In this document: positions 34,549 through 45,953 of the stretch, piece by piece
How positions within the stretch are numbered: the stretch's first letter is position 1
How the letters are laid out: each line of letters opens with the position of its first letter
DNA from: Martinezella lusitana
Lineage (GTDB): Bacteria; Pseudomonadota; Alphaproteobacteria; Rhizobiales; Rhizobiaceae
Direction of reading: 5' to 3'
NCBI RefSeq assembly: GCF_900094565.1
Contig: NZ_FMAF01000004.1
Span: 248,001-312,000, forward strand
DNA: 64,000 nt
Translations under genes and position numbers: made by a program
The notes under the pieces: generated by a model
Database searches by the model: none
Told to the model about the DNA's origin: nothing
Seen by the model: the letters and a program-made list of their open reading frames with translations, nothing else

Positions 34549-35489
34549 GCACGAACACCGGAGACATCGCATCGCCGTCCGGCGATGCGGCTGAGCGGGA
34601 TGTAGCGAATGCCCATAAACCGTTCCCGAAGGGCCGCGTTGCGGCCTGGATCGTCACGCTTGCGATCGCCGCCTATTTCGCCTGGTCGGTCGCCAACAAC
34701 GAGAATTTCGGCTGGCACGTCGTCGGCCAGTATTTCTTCGATCCCGTCGTCATCAGCGGCCTTTATGTCTCGCTTGGCCTGACTGTCGTCGCCATGGCGT
34801 TCGGCATCGTCCTCGGCCTGCTGCTGGCGGTCGCCCGCTTGTCTAAGGATGGGCTCGCAAGCTCGCTCGCCTCCCTGTTCATCTGGTTCTTCCGCGGCAC
34901 GCCGCTGCTCGTGCAGCTGATCTTCTGGTATAATCTCTCGACGCTTTTTCCGACGCTGTCGATCGGCATTCCCTTCGGCCCAACCTTCGTCAGCTGGGAC
35001 ACGAATTCCGTCATCAGCCCGATGACGGCGGCCATCGCCGGTCTCGCGCTCAATGAAGCTGCCTATATGGCGGAGATCATCCGCGGCGGCCTTCTCTCGG
35101 TCGACAGGGGCCAGTTCGAAACGGCCGAAGCCTTCGGCATGACCCGGGCCCGCGCGCTCCGCCGCATCATTATCCCGCAGGCGATGCGCTCCATCGTGCC
35201 GCCAACGGGCAATCAGCTCATCAGCATGATCAAGGCGACCTCGCTCGTCAGCGTCATCGCCATGGCCGACCTGCTCTATTCCGTGCAGTCGATCTACAAC
35301 CGCACCTTCGAAGTCGTCCCGATGCTGCTTGTAGCCGTCCTCTGGTACCTGCTGATCACGTCGGTGCTGAACATCGGCCAGAGCTATATCGAGCGCTACT
35401 ATAGCCGCAGCGACCGCCGCACCGGCACTGCCACAGCAGCAAAGGATGACACTCCGATGCTGATTCCGGCACAGGAGGCGGGCCAATGA
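34545..35489 (+). CDS. Polar amino-acid ABC transporter permease
   Basis: A 314-residue HisM/GlnP-type permease with about six hydrophobic segments and the EAA coupling loop [20 protein letters not shown]. The longer N- and C-terminal tails suggest that this single subunit forms a homodimer. It overlaps both neighbours by 4 bp. Confidence 0.93.
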   Translation: MSTNTGDIASPSGDAAERDVANAHKPFPKGRVAAWIVTLAIAAYFAWSVANNENFGWHVVGQYFFDPVVISGLYVSLGLTVVAMAFGIVLGLLLAVARLSKDGLASSLASLFIWFFRGTPLLVQLIFWYNLSTLFPTLSIGIPFGPTFVSWDTNSVISPMTAAIAGLALNEAAYMAEIIRGGLLSVDRGQFETAEAFGMTRARALRRIIIPQAMRSIVPPTGNQLISMIKATSLVSVIAMADLLYSVQSIYNRTFEVVPMLLVAVLWYLLITSVLNIGQSYIERYYSRSDRRTGTATAAKDDTPMLIPAQEAGQ

Positions 35490-36265
35490 ACGCCAACGTC
35501 AACCTGCCGCCGCTCGTGCGCGCCCGCAATGTCCACAAGTCCTTCGAGCATCTCGAAGTGCTGAAGGGCATCGACCTCGATGTCGCGCCAGGCGAGGTGG
35601 TCGTCATCCTCGGCCCTTCCGGCTCCGGCAAATCCACCTTCCTGCGCTGCATCAACCATCTGGAATCGATCAATCGCGGTTCGATCGAAGTGGATGGAGA
35701 ACAGATCGGCTACCGCATGCACAAGGGCCGCCTCGTGCAGCTCTCCAACCACGCGATTGCGCTGCAGCGGCGCAAGATCGGCATGGTGTTCCAGAAGTTC
35801 AACCTCTATCCGCATATGACGGCCCTGCAGAACATCATCGAAGCACCGGTCGGCATCCACGGCGAAAGCCGGAAGCAGGCGACGGACAATGCGCGGGCAC
35901 TGCTCGACCGTGTCGGCCTTTCAGCCAAGGCCGACAACTATCCGCGACAGCTATCCGGCGGCCAGCAGCAGCGCGTGGCAATTGCAAGAGCGCTGGCGAT
36001 CAAGCCGAAGCTGATGCTGTTCGATGAGCCGACCTCGGCGCTCGATCCGGAACTCGTCGGCGAAGTGCTGGCAACCATGCGCGATCTCGCCAGCCAGGGC
36101 CTGACGATGATCGTCGTCACCCACGAGATCGGCTTTGCCCGCGAAGCTGCCGACCGGGTCGTCTTCATGGATGGCGGCAAGATCGTCGAGCAGGGCAAGC
36201 CGGAGGATGTCATTGGCAATCCGCAGCATCCCCGCACCAGAAGCTTCCTGTCGCGCTTTATCTAG
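35486..36265 (+). CDS. Polar amino-acid ABC transporter ATP-binding protein
   Basis: A 259-residue ATPase of the GlnQ/HisP class: Walker [10 protein letters not shown], signature [15 protein letters not shown], Walker [14 protein letters not shown], and the switch His in VTHEIGFA. All motifs are intact. It is coupled to the permease by a 4-bp overlap and followed 76 bp later by an M20 amidohydrolase. Confidence 0.95.
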   Translation: MNANVNLPPLVRARNVHKSFEHLEVLKGIDLDVAPGEVVVILGPSGSGKSTFLRCINHLESINRGSIEVDGEQIGYRMHKGRLVQLSNHAIALQRRKIGMVFQKFNLYPHMTALQNIIEAPVGIHGESRKQATDNARALLDRVGLSAKADNYPRQLSGGQQQRVAIARALAIKPKLMLFDEPTSALDPELVGEVLATMRDLASQGLTMIVVTHEIGFAREAADRVVFMDGGKIVEQGKPEDVIGNPQHPRTRSFLSRFI

Positions 36266-36341
36266 CGCGACGGCATTCGATCCCCTTTAAAGCCGCCCCG
36301 CCGAGGCTGGACGGCGGCTCTAGCGAACCATTGGAACAGCC

Positions 36342-37523
36342 ATGACCCTCGACAACGATTTCGCCCGCCTGTCGGATTTCGAGCCGATGAAGGCCGAATT
36401 GATCGGCATCCGGCAGCACTTTCACGCCAATCCCGAGCTTTCCTTCGAGGAGGCGGAAACCGCCTGCTTCGTCGCCGAAAAACTGGAAGCCTGGGGTTAC
36501 GAGGTGACGCGCAATGTCGGCGGCCATGGTGTCGTCGCCCGGCTGACGGCCGGGGCCGGCAAGAAGAGCATCGCCATCCGCGCCGACATGGACGCCCTGC
36601 CCATCACCGAGCAGACGGGTCGCCCCTATGCCAGCAGGACGCCGGGAAAGATGCACGCCTGCGGCCATGACGGCCATACGACCATGCTGCTGGGCGCTGC
36701 CGAATATCTCGCCCGCACCCGCCGCTTCAACGGGACGGTGAACCTGATCTTCCAACCAGCCGAGGAAGCAGGCGCCTTAAGCGGCGCTCCGGCGATGATC
36801 AAAGACGGGCTGTTCGAGCGCTTTCCTTTCGACGCCATCTTCGGCCTGCACAATCATCCCGGCGCGCCGGAAGGCACCTGGCTGATACGTTCGGGACCGC
36901 TGATGGCGGCGGCGGATACGGCCGAGATCACCATAACCGGCAAGGGGGGCCATGCCTCTCGCCCGCACCTGACCATCGATCCGGTCGTAGTCGCCTGCAA
37001 CCTCGTCGTCAGCCTGCAGTCGGTCGTCTCCCGCAGCATCGACCCGACGCAGACGGCCGTCGTCACCGTCGGCTCCATCCATGCCGGCGAAGCGTCAAAT
37101 GTCATTCCCGAGAGTGCCAGGATGCTGCTCAGCATCCGCTCTTTCGATCCGAAGATACGCGAGCTCCTCGAAGCCCGAATCCGCAAGCTGGCGCAATCCG
37201 TTGCCGAAGGCTATGGCGCCAGCGTCGAGGTCGACTATGCCCACGGCCATCCCGTCGTCGTCAATTCCGAGAAGGAAACCGAATTCGCGCGCATGGTGGC
37301 AGAAGAGCTCGTGGGCGCCGACAAGGTCGCCACATGCAGCCTCATTCCCGGCAGCGAGGATTTCTCCCACTATCTGGAACACAAGCCCGGCAGCTTCCTG
37401 CGCCTCGGCAACGGCGTCAATTCCGCAATCCTGCACAGCGCCAAATATGACTTCGCCGATGAAAGCCTCACCGTCGGCGCCGCCATGTGGGCGCGACTGA
37501 CCGAGCGCTATCTCGACGCCTAG
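36342..37523 (+). CDS. M20-family amidohydrolase (hippurate hydrolase type)
   Basis: A 393-residue di-metal amidohydrolase (peptidase M20D). Metal ligands are visible in MHACGHDGHTTMLLGAA, then QPAEEAG, and the later PGSEDFSHY. The family includes hippurate, N-acetyl-amino-acid and indole-acetyl-amino-acid hydrolases. Position at the end of an amino-acid importer operon under a MocR regulator suggests that it frees an amino acid from an imported N-acyl conjugate. Substrate inferred only as a class. Confidence 0.9.
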   Translation: MTLDNDFARLSDFEPMKAELIGIRQHFHANPELSFEEAETACFVAEKLEAWGYEVTRNVGGHGVVARLTAGAGKKSIAIRADMDALPITEQTGRPYASRTPGKMHACGHDGHTTMLLGAAEYLARTRRFNGTVNLIFQPAEEAGALSGAPAMIKDGLFERFPFDAIFGLHNHPGAPEGTWLIRSGPLMAAADTAEITITGKGGHASRPHLTIDPVVVACNLVVSLQSVVSRSIDPTQTAVVTVGSIHAGEASNVIPESARMLLSIRSFDPKIRELLEARIRKLAQSVAEGYGASVEVDYAHGHPVVVNSEKETEFARMVAEELVGADKVATCSLIPGSEDFSHYLEHKPGSFLRLGNGVNSAILHSAKYDFADESLTVGAAMWARLTERYLDA

Positions 37524-37677
37524 GCAACATTGCGAACCTGCCCAGACTCTCGCAGCGGATCGGCCCTGACCATTGGTCGGGGCTGATCGATATCCAGATG
37601 CGAGATGATGGAAAAAGTGTCGGCAACAGGCGCCGTCAGAGGGACACCGTCATGTCAAAGCGATCCCTCGAAACCCG

Positions 37678-37854
37678 TCACTTATCCAGGGATCCGAGAC
37701 TATCGGACGTGGCCGGTGCCGTGTTCTCAGGGGTCTCCGTCTGCAGCCCGGTCTTCAGCTGCGAGTCATGAGACTGCATCAGCCGCCATTCGCTTTCCAG
37801 ACGATCAATCACATCCGTAGGAATCTCATTTCTTACGTTTTCGAACTCTTGCAT
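37678..37854 (-). CDS. Small hypothetical protein, 58 residues
   Basis: ATG 37854 follows GGAGGT with correct spacing and opens a 58-residue hydrophilic frame starting MQEFENVRNEIPTDVIDRLE. The first half looks like a short helix. The tail is rich in T, S, P and E and probably disordered. No motif recognised. It stands alone between the M20 gene and oxyR. The strong ribosome site is the main argument for expression. Confidence 0.5.
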   Translation of the reverse strand: MQEFENVRNEIPTDVIDRLESEWRLMQSHDSQLKTGLQTETPENTAPATSDSLGSLDK

Positions 37855-38025
37855 CACGACCTCCATTGCCATGCGATAATGGCATGACATGGAAGAGATT
37901 CTTTGTAAATCAATGCATTAAAAAATTTAAACGATTAAAATTACTTTAATCGTTTGAAATCCTTTCGCTTGTGGACAACGGCTCTATCCTGATCGAACTT
38001 CAGTCAATTCCATTCATAAAGCCGC

Positions 38026-39045
38026 TCATTTCAGAGCAGAATCATTCGCCTTGTCCGCCGCAAAGGCGCCATTGCTGTTACGAAGCGCCGATGGCTGCCT
38101 TCGAGCGTCGAACTCGAAATCCTGTGCGCGCCAGATCGAATCGTGCTGCTCGCGCATGGCATCGGCCGATTGGCGAACGACCTCGGAAATCCGCGTGAGC
38201 TGCTTGGCCAAGGGGCTCGTCTTGCGCCAGATCATGCCGATCGTTCGTGACGGTTGCGGACTTTGGAAACGCACGGCCGACACCGATGCCGAGCGTGTCT
38301 CCACCGCCACCGCCATCTCCGGTATCAACGTGACGCCGATGCCGGCGCTGACCATCTGCACCAGCGTCGAGAGCGAACTGCCGTCCATAAGCTCTCGTGG
38401 GAGCGCCGACTGTATATTACAGAAAGATAGGGCCTGATCGCGAAAGCAATGGCCTTCCTCCAACAGCAGCAAGCGCATTTCGCGCAGCGCTTCCCGATTG
38501 GGCACCGGCTTGCCTTCGTCCTCGCTCGGTCGCACCAGCACAAAGTTTTCCGCAAACAGCGCGACCTCTGTCAAGGTCGGTTCGGAAACAGGCAGCGCGA
38601 CGATGGCCGTGTCGAGCCGGCCTTCCGCCAGTTCCTCGACCAGCTTCGACGTCAGCGTCTCGCGCACATGAATGTCCAGGCCGTCATACAGGCTGGTGAG
38701 ATTGCCGATGATGGTGGGCAGCAGATAGGGCGCGACCGTTGGGATCACGCCGATCCGCAGCCTCCCGACTGGCTGGTTATGGGAAGCGCGCGCCAGATCC
38801 CCCAGTTCGTCCACCGAGCGCAGAATATTGCGAACGCGCACGGCGAATGCCTCTCCAAAATTGGTCAACCGAACCTGGCGCGCGCCCCTCTCGAAGAGGT
38901 CGGTGCCGAGCTGCTCCTCCAGTTCCTTGATCTGCATCGACAAGGCGGGCTGGGAGATTGCACAGACATCGGCCGCGCGCCCGAAGTGACCATGCTTTGC
39001 CAGGGCTTCGAAATAGCGAAGCTGCTTGAGGGTGAGATTTGTCAT
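38026..39045 (-). CDS. oxyR: Hydrogen-peroxide sensor OxyR (LysR family)
   Basis: 339 residues. The LysR winged helix (LKQLRYFEALAKHGHFGRAA) is followed by an effector domain carrying the OxyR redox pair: GHCFRDQALSFC has Cys-x8-Cys in the positions of Cys199 and Cys208 of E. coli OxyR. It is divergent from katG, the classic target. The C-terminus is about 30 residues longer than in E. coli, with a hydrophilic tail. Sensing mechanism is known for the family; the Cys pair is seen directly. Confidence 0.95.
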   Translation of the reverse strand: MTNLTLKQLRYFEALAKHGHFGRAADVCAISQPALSMQIKELEEQLGTDLFERGARQVRLTNFGEAFAVRVRNILRSVDELGDLARASHNQPVGRLRIGVIPTVAPYLLPTIIGNLTSLYDGLDIHVRETLTSKLVEELAEGRLDTAIVALPVSEPTLTEVALFAENFVLVRPSEDEGKPVPNREALREMRLLLLEEGHCFRDQALSFCNIQSALPRELMDGSSLSTLVQMVSAGIGVTLIPEMAVAVETRSASVSAVRFQSPQPSRTIGMIWRKTSPLAKQLTRISEVVRQSADAMREQHDSIWRAQDFEFDARRQPSALRNSNGAFAADKANDSALK

Positions 39046-41583
<2,538 letters not shown>

Positions 41584-41602
41584 TGTGAAGTAGAAGCATG
41601 CT

Positions 41603-41631
41603 CGGACGCGGCCAAGTTCAGGTCGCGTCCG
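41603..41631 (+). terminator. Hairpin terminator after katG
   Basis: CGGACGCGGCC (41603-41613) pairs with GGTCGCGTCCG (41621-41631), with one wobble and a 7-base loop, 20 bp after the katG stop. There is no strong T-run. It may also serve the convergent acyltransferase gene ending at 41747. Confidence 0.6.
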
Positions 41632-41746
41632 AATATCGCATCGTGACTATCTTCGAAATTATCCCGGCAGATCGATTTCCTCGCGGCACATCCACGGCTT
41701 CAAACCATGAAGCGGACTGGAATGTTATGTTTTGGTACCCGCCAGA

Positions 41747-42772
41747 TCAGCCCGGTACGGCAGCAGCGTCCTGGCGTCTGCCTCTTTCAATCCACGCATT
41801 CAACCGCGCGCGCGCTGGCTGTTCGACCAGATGGGAGCTGGCTGCCGCGCAGCAAATAGCCAGGACCAACGCGATAGGCTTCGGCAGCAGATCTTGTAGC
41901 ATGGCGATATGGAACGGCTGTTGCCATAAATAGAGCGAGAAGGACATTCGCCCGATTTGCCGGATGACGGAGCCTTTGAACAGCGCTCGGGAAAGACGGG
42001 TAGAGTCCCCGATTGCGCAAACAGCGATCGCCAATAGCAAAGTTTTTGCACCGAAGAACAGCCAGGCGACATCGCCGAACAGGCGCGCAACCAGACCACC
42101 GAAAAGTGCCAACGGCATTATCCACCTTATCGCCGGCCTTTTGAGGCGCTCACCAAATAGCAGGAAGACTGCCGCCGAAATCAGCATGGGCGCCGCAGCC
42201 ACGTCGGTTGGCCAGAAGACGATAAACGGATCCCGCCCATAGATGTCATATTGCACAATGCCGTTAGCGAGCGCCGCAAGGCCCAATGCAAGAATGGTGA
42301 GCCCGATGAACCGAACAGCGGCTCCGCGAAGCAGCAAGGCCATGAGGGCAAGCAACACATAGCTATGCTCCTCGACGCATAATGACCAGATATGATCAAA
42401 AACCGGTATGAAGGTGCGACTTTCGATGATGACGTAGTTCAATGTGAAAGTGAGCGCGGACAAGACGCCGGTGACGCCGGGTGCCAGCGGCGTTTGGGAA
42501 AGGAGGACAGCGCTTGCAAGCACGAAGGCCAACAAAGCGGAATAGACCCGGCTGAAACGACGGAGGAAGAAAAGCCGCAGGGGCATTTTCCTTACAAAGA
42601 GAATTTCAGCCATGAGGCGGCCTGAAAGGACGAAGAAAAGGTCAACGCCAGCCGATCCGAGATCGGGAAGATAGCTGTCACCGCCAAAGTGCCCGATGAG
42701 CACCAGCAAGACAGCAAGTCCGCGCCAGCCGTCAAGTGCCGGAATATGAAGTTGCTTTTGAATTTCGGACAT
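41747..42772 (-). CDS. Acyltransferase family 3 membrane protein
   Basis: About 341 residues with roughly ten hydrophobic segments. The N-terminal IPALDGWRGLAVLLVLIGHF has the conserved Arg and His of the OafA/acyltransferase 3 family, followed by GVDLFFVLSGRLMAEILF. It probably adds an acyl group to a surface polysaccharide or oligosaccharide. It is a lone gene, not adjacent to other glycan genes, and only distantly like the one at 30117-31190. Confidence 0.86.
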   Translation of the reverse strand: MSEIQKQLHIPALDGWRGLAVLLVLIGHFGGDSYLPDLGSAGVDLFFVLSGRLMAEILFVRKMPLRLFFLRRFSRVYSALLAFVLASAVLLSQTPLAPGVTGVLSALTFTLNYVIIESRTFIPVFDHIWSLCVEEHSYVLLALMALLLRGAAVRFIGLTILALGLAALANGIVQYDIYGRDPFIVFWPTDVAAAPMLISAAVFLLFGERLKRPAIRWIMPLALFGGLVARLFGDVAWLFFGAKTLLLAIAVCAIGDSTRLSRALFKGSVIRQIGRMSFSLYLWQQPFHIAMLQDLLPKPIALVLAICCAAASSHLVEQPARARLNAWIERGRRQDAAAVPG

Positions 42773-43086
42773 CAAAGGCTGCCGGATTGTTCATCTCTAG
42801 CGCCACCTTAAGATGTCCATATTAATAGATTTGGCATGCTCCACTATCCAAGATAAGCAAAATACCTCCTGGGAGAGAGTCTTCTCATTGCACAAATCCC
42901 GGACAGGCTTGGCTTACAAGGGCATAGCAACCTATTTCGCTGACTTTGATTGCAGGCAATGAGTGTCGAGATCATTGCCTGCAGTCTTAGCCGATCAGAG
43001 CAGGGCAGTTTGGCCTATACGACGGCGAAAGCAGCCATGCGCGAGGACGCATCGGCACGATTGCGTCGCCGGTGCCAATCATCAGG
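42773..43086. other. Intergenic interval with a strong hairpin
   Basis: This 314-base interval separates the acyltransferase start from the DUF992 gene stop. The only structure I see is the 15-bp hairpin at 42948-42986. No open frame here has a convincing start or composition. It should contain the acyltransferase promoter near its left end. Confidence 0.5.
42948..42986. repeat. Long inverted repeat/hairpin, 15-bp arms
   Basis: GATTGCAGGCAATGA (42948-42962) pairs with TCATTGCCTGCAGTC (42972-42986), with one G-T wobble and a 9-base loop. On neither strand does a T-run follow, so an intrinsic terminator is doubtful. It lies about 100 bp beyond the stop of the DUF992 gene on the minus strand. 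An intergenic palindromic element or processing site is possible. Confidence 0.6.
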
Positions 43087-43602
43087 TCAGCCGGCTGGGC
43101 GCAATTGCAGGCGCGAAACGCCGGCCGCGACATTCAGCCCGGTTCCTGCCTCGGCACTCAGCGGCTGCAGCGCGAAATTCTTCGAGTTGCCGCCGACGAG
43201 GGCGTTGGCACCGAGACCGAGACCGACGGAAGCGCCGGCGGAAGCGCCGACATAGGTGCCGGCCAAAGCGCCTTCACCGACGCGGGTTGGTGCGGTATTG
43301 ACGACGATCCAGCTGAGATACGTCTTGCGGGTGACCCCGATGTCGATACCAAGCTTGCCGATCGTACCCGTGTAGCGTTCGACCTTGCCTGTTCGCTGCT
43401 TGAAGGTGCAACTGATGTCCTTGCTGGATCCGATAATCATGCCGACGCCGCCCGCAACCTCGCAGGACAGCGTTCCAAGACGCTGCTTTGGCTCGGAGGC
43501 AACCTGCACTGGCTGCTTTTTGGGATGATGCGTGCTGGCGGCCGAAGCCACCGAGCCAAGAGCAACGGAAATGACCGCTGCCGCGATGATGATCTTTTTC
43601 AT
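43087..43602 (-). CDS. DUF992 exported protein
   Basis: 171 residues. A signal peptide (MKKIIIAAAVISVALGSVASA) is followed by the DUF992 domain: GTLSCEVAGGVGMIIGSSKD, a second Cys in ISCTF, and a Gly/Ala-rich C-terminal stretch GTYVGASAGASVGLGLGANA. The two Cys probably form a disulfide in the periplasm. The family is widespread in Rhizobiales and has no known function. Start ATG overlaps the upstream BON gene stop by 4 bp, so it is the last gene of a csbD-BON-DUF992 unit. Confidence 0.83.
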   Translation of the reverse strand: MKKIIIAAAVISVALGSVASAASTHHPKKQPVQVASEPKQRLGTLSCEVAGGVGMIIGSSKDISCTFKQRTGKVERYTGTIGKLGIDIGVTRKTYLSWIVVNTAPTRVGEGALAGTYVGASAGASVGLGLGANALVGGNSKNFALQPLSAEAGTGLNVAAGVSRLQLRPAG

Positions 43603-43943
43603 GACTTATCCTTTGGCGGTTTGAGCGCCGCGGTCAGCCCGGCCCGCGGCCCGGAGGTCGATGCACCGATCTCGGACCGGCCGGGCGGTCCTCGATCTGT
43701 GTGGAGGACGATATGGTTGATGATCCGAAGCCCGGCATATTCGCCGGCAATCGAGAGCGCCCGCTCACGCGCCTCATCGGATGGCGCGTCGCCCGACAGA
43801 ACAATCGCGCCCTCTACGGCGCTAACGTCGATATGCGCATCTTCCAGCCCATCGGCATAGGCAATCAAGCAGCGGATGGCCGCGCAGGTCGCGCAGCTAT
43901 CCGACGAAATCGTCAGCGATGAGAGCCTGGCTAGAAAGAGCAT
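43599..43943 (-). CDS. BON-domain protein
   Basis: 114 residues. The central part (about 35-85, HIDVSAVEGAIVLSGDAPSD and the following helix) matches the BON domain, a small fold that binds phospholipid surfaces in osmotically induced proteins such as OsmY. Two Cys lie near the N-terminus (SCATC). No clear signal peptide is present, and the start could be further in. It is translationally coupled to the DUF992 gene and lies 45 bp after the CsbD gene, suggesting an envelope stress role. Confidence 0.72.
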   Translation of the reverse strand: MLFLARLSSLTISSDSCATCAAIRCLIAYADGLEDAHIDVSAVEGAIVLSGDAPSDEARERALSIAGEYAGLRIINHIVLHTDRGPPGRSEIGASTSGPRAGLTAALKPPKDKS

Positions 43944-43988
43944 CGGAAAGCCTCGGCGAGATCGAAAGAGTGGATGTTGGCGCGCTTG

Positions 43989-44168
43989 TCAGCGCAGCGC
44001 GTTCCTGACAGCGTCCTTGGCCTTGCCGAACTTGGTCTGGATCTTCCCTTCGACCTTTTCGACAGCGCCTTCGGCCCTCAGCCGATCGTTACCGATCAGC
44101 TTTCCGGCGACCTCCTTGATCGATCCGCTTGCTTCCTTGGCTGCACCTTTGACACGGTTCTTATCCAT
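43989..44168 (-). CDS. CsbD-family stress protein
   Basis: A 59-residue hydrophilic protein, MDKNRVKGAAKEASGSIKEV onward, with the CsbD pattern of Lys/Ala/Gly-rich helices and repeated VKG/VEGK motifs. CsbD proteins accumulate under general stress in many bacteria; mechanism unknown. ATG 44168 follows GGAGG. It is the first gene of a likely operon with the BON and DUF992 genes. Confidence 0.88.
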   Translation of the reverse strand: MDKNRVKGAAKEASGSIKEVAGKLIGNDRLRAEGAVEKVEGKIQTKFGKAKDAVRNALR

Positions 44169-44268
44169 TGTCTTGCCTCCTTGGTTTTTCAAAAGAAGAG
44201 GCATCGGTTTTCAACCGAGGCCGTAACAATGAAGTAGGGCGGCATGGTATGCGCTTGCAGAGCAGGAA

Positions 44269-44287
44269 CTACTATTTGTACTAGTAG
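44269..44287. promoter_or_regulatory. Short palindrome upstream of the csbD gene
   Basis: CTACTA (44269-44274) and TAGTAG (44282-44287) form a 6-7-6 palindrome about 100 bp before the csbD start and 74 bp after the PAS-LuxR stop. It has the size of a regulator site. It could equally be chance. Confidence 0.3.
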
Positions 44288-44360
44288 AAAATAGCCTTTT
44301 TGACGCTTGCAATGCCGATTCTTCGGTCCAGCGCCCAGACCGAAGCGGAATGACCTCGCA

Positions 44361-45875
44361 TCAGGTCGATTTTCCAGTCTTCATGGGCATCGACATGCCT
44401 GTGAAGCCACGTTCCCTCGCCCATATGACGACAGCGGAGCGCCGGTTTACGCCGATCTTCGCGTAGAGAGACGCAACATGGTTGCGGATCGTGTTCCTGG
44501 AGAGGTGCAGCGTTTCGCTCATCTCGGCGTCGCTCTGGCCGCGGCAGATCAAAGCGAGAACTTCCCTTTCCCGTTCGCTGAGATCGAGGAGTTGCGCCGA
44601 GGGACCCTTGCCGTTCGAGACCTGCCGCAAAGTCGCGAGGCGATCGACAATGGAACGACTGAACCACGATGTATCGGTCATCACGCTCTCGATAGCCTCA
44701 ATCAGCTCCGCTTCGCTGCGGCTGCGCTCGGTGACATCCTGCAACGACCAGATGACACATTGCTGGTCGCTGATCTCGACACGCTCGGCAGAGACAAGGC
44801 AGTCGGCCATCGAGCCGTCCTTCTGCTTCATGCGCAAAACCTCGTCGCGAAGCGGCATGTTATCGACAAGCTTCTTTTCCATGGCGCGGCGGGCTGCGAC
44901 ATCATCCCACAGGCGCAACTCGCTTGCGGTTTTTCCAATAATCTCCTGGAGGCTGTAGCCCGAGAGTTGGGCAAAGGCATCGTTGACTTCGGTGAAGACG
45001 AAATCGCCCAATCGAGAAATGGCCGCCGGCGCCGGCGAGAGCCTGAATGACTTGGAGAACCGCTCCTCGCTTTGGCGAAGTGCGTTCTGGGCCTTTCGCC
45101 GTGCATCGAGATCGGCGAAAGTGAACAACATGCACGGCTCCTCGCCGACAGCGATGGGCTCGCCCGCTATGATGACCAGCCTATCGCCGCCACTCGGAAG
45201 CGGGATCAGGGCTTCACGCTGACGGATCAGCCGGCCTTCCACCAGCTTCGCCAACGCATCCTCGCCCGTATCGCAATTGGCAAACAGGCCCATCTCATCG
45301 ACAGTTTTTCCAATGACGTCTTCCTTGGCATAATTCGTCATCTCGACGAAACCCTGGTTGACGCGGATGAAACGAAGATCATCGAGACGGCAGATCAGAC
45401 CGGGTGCCGGGTTGGCATTGAAGGCCCGCTCGAAACGCTCTTCCGCCTCGAAAAGCGGCGTCTCGTCACGAATGACGAGCGCAAGCACATCCGGGCGGAC
45501 TCCGGCATCCGCAATGATCAGGCTGCGGACGGTGTGGACCCAGACGAGATCCAGATCGGCGGCGGGCGATATTTCGACTGTGACCTCATCGACCGTCTCG
45601 CCGCACACCAGCCGCTCGATCGGATATTGGCCCTCGTCAAGCAGATGATTGTTGCGGTAGCGCAGCGTGAAGGCCTGCCGGTAGCCGGCGGCATCGCCAC
45701 CCAGCTCCTCGATCGTCGACACCCTGTGCATCCGCAATGCGGCGCTGTTTGCCCAGGAAATAGCGCCTTCAGGGTCTATCAGGATGATGCCGTCGCTCAA
45801 TCCGGCGACAAGTTCGCGCAATACGTTTCGATTGACGTTCGGCGGCTGCGGCCCATCGCTCATGAGGATCCTCAT
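44361..45875 (-). CDS. PAS-domain LuxR-type regulator
   Basis: 504 residues: three PAS domains (about 15-130, 145-265 and 275-395) followed by a LuxR/GerE helix-turn-helix (about 435-495, LSEREREVLALICRGQSDAE and the recognition helix LSRNTIRNHVASLYAKIGV). There is no kinase or receiver domain, so sensing and DNA binding lie in one cytoplasmic polypeptide. The start could be ATG 45863 instead. It lies upstream of the csbD-BON-DUF992 unit on the same strand and may regulate it. Ligand unknown. Confidence 0.86.
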   Translation of the reverse strand: MRILMSDGPQPPNVNRNVLRELVAGLSDGIILIDPEGAISWANSAALRMHRVSTIEELGGDAAGYRQAFTLRYRNNHLLDEGQYPIERLVCGETVDEVTVEISPAADLDLVWVHTVRSLIIADAGVRPDVLALVIRDETPLFEAEERFERAFNANPAPGLICRLDDLRFIRVNQGFVEMTNYAKEDVIGKTVDEMGLFANCDTGEDALAKLVEGRLIRQREALIPLPSGGDRLVIIAGEPIAVGEEPCMLFTFADLDARRKAQNALRQSEERFSKSFRLSPAPAAISRLGDFVFTEVNDAFAQLSGYSLQEIIGKTASELRLWDDVAARRAMEKKLVDNMPLRDEVLRMKQKDGSMADCLVSAERVEISDQQCVIWSLQDVTERSRSEAELIEAIESVMTDTSWFSRSIVDRLATLRQVSNGKGPSAQLLDLSEREREVLALICRGQSDAEMSETLHLSRNTIRNHVASLYAKIGVNRRSAVVIWARERGFTGMSMPMKTGKST

Positions 45876-45953
45876 CTTGCTACTGGCAATTTAGATAGGG
45901 AGGCCAGCCGAGAAGAGAAGCTACAATGCGCTCGTAAGAGCAAGCACGGAAAA

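Noticed and set aside
36284..36323. GC-rich imperfect hairpin between the ABC ATPase and M20 genes
   Set aside because: Pairing is interrupted and there is no T-run. The genes are probably co-transcribed, so I did not call a terminator.
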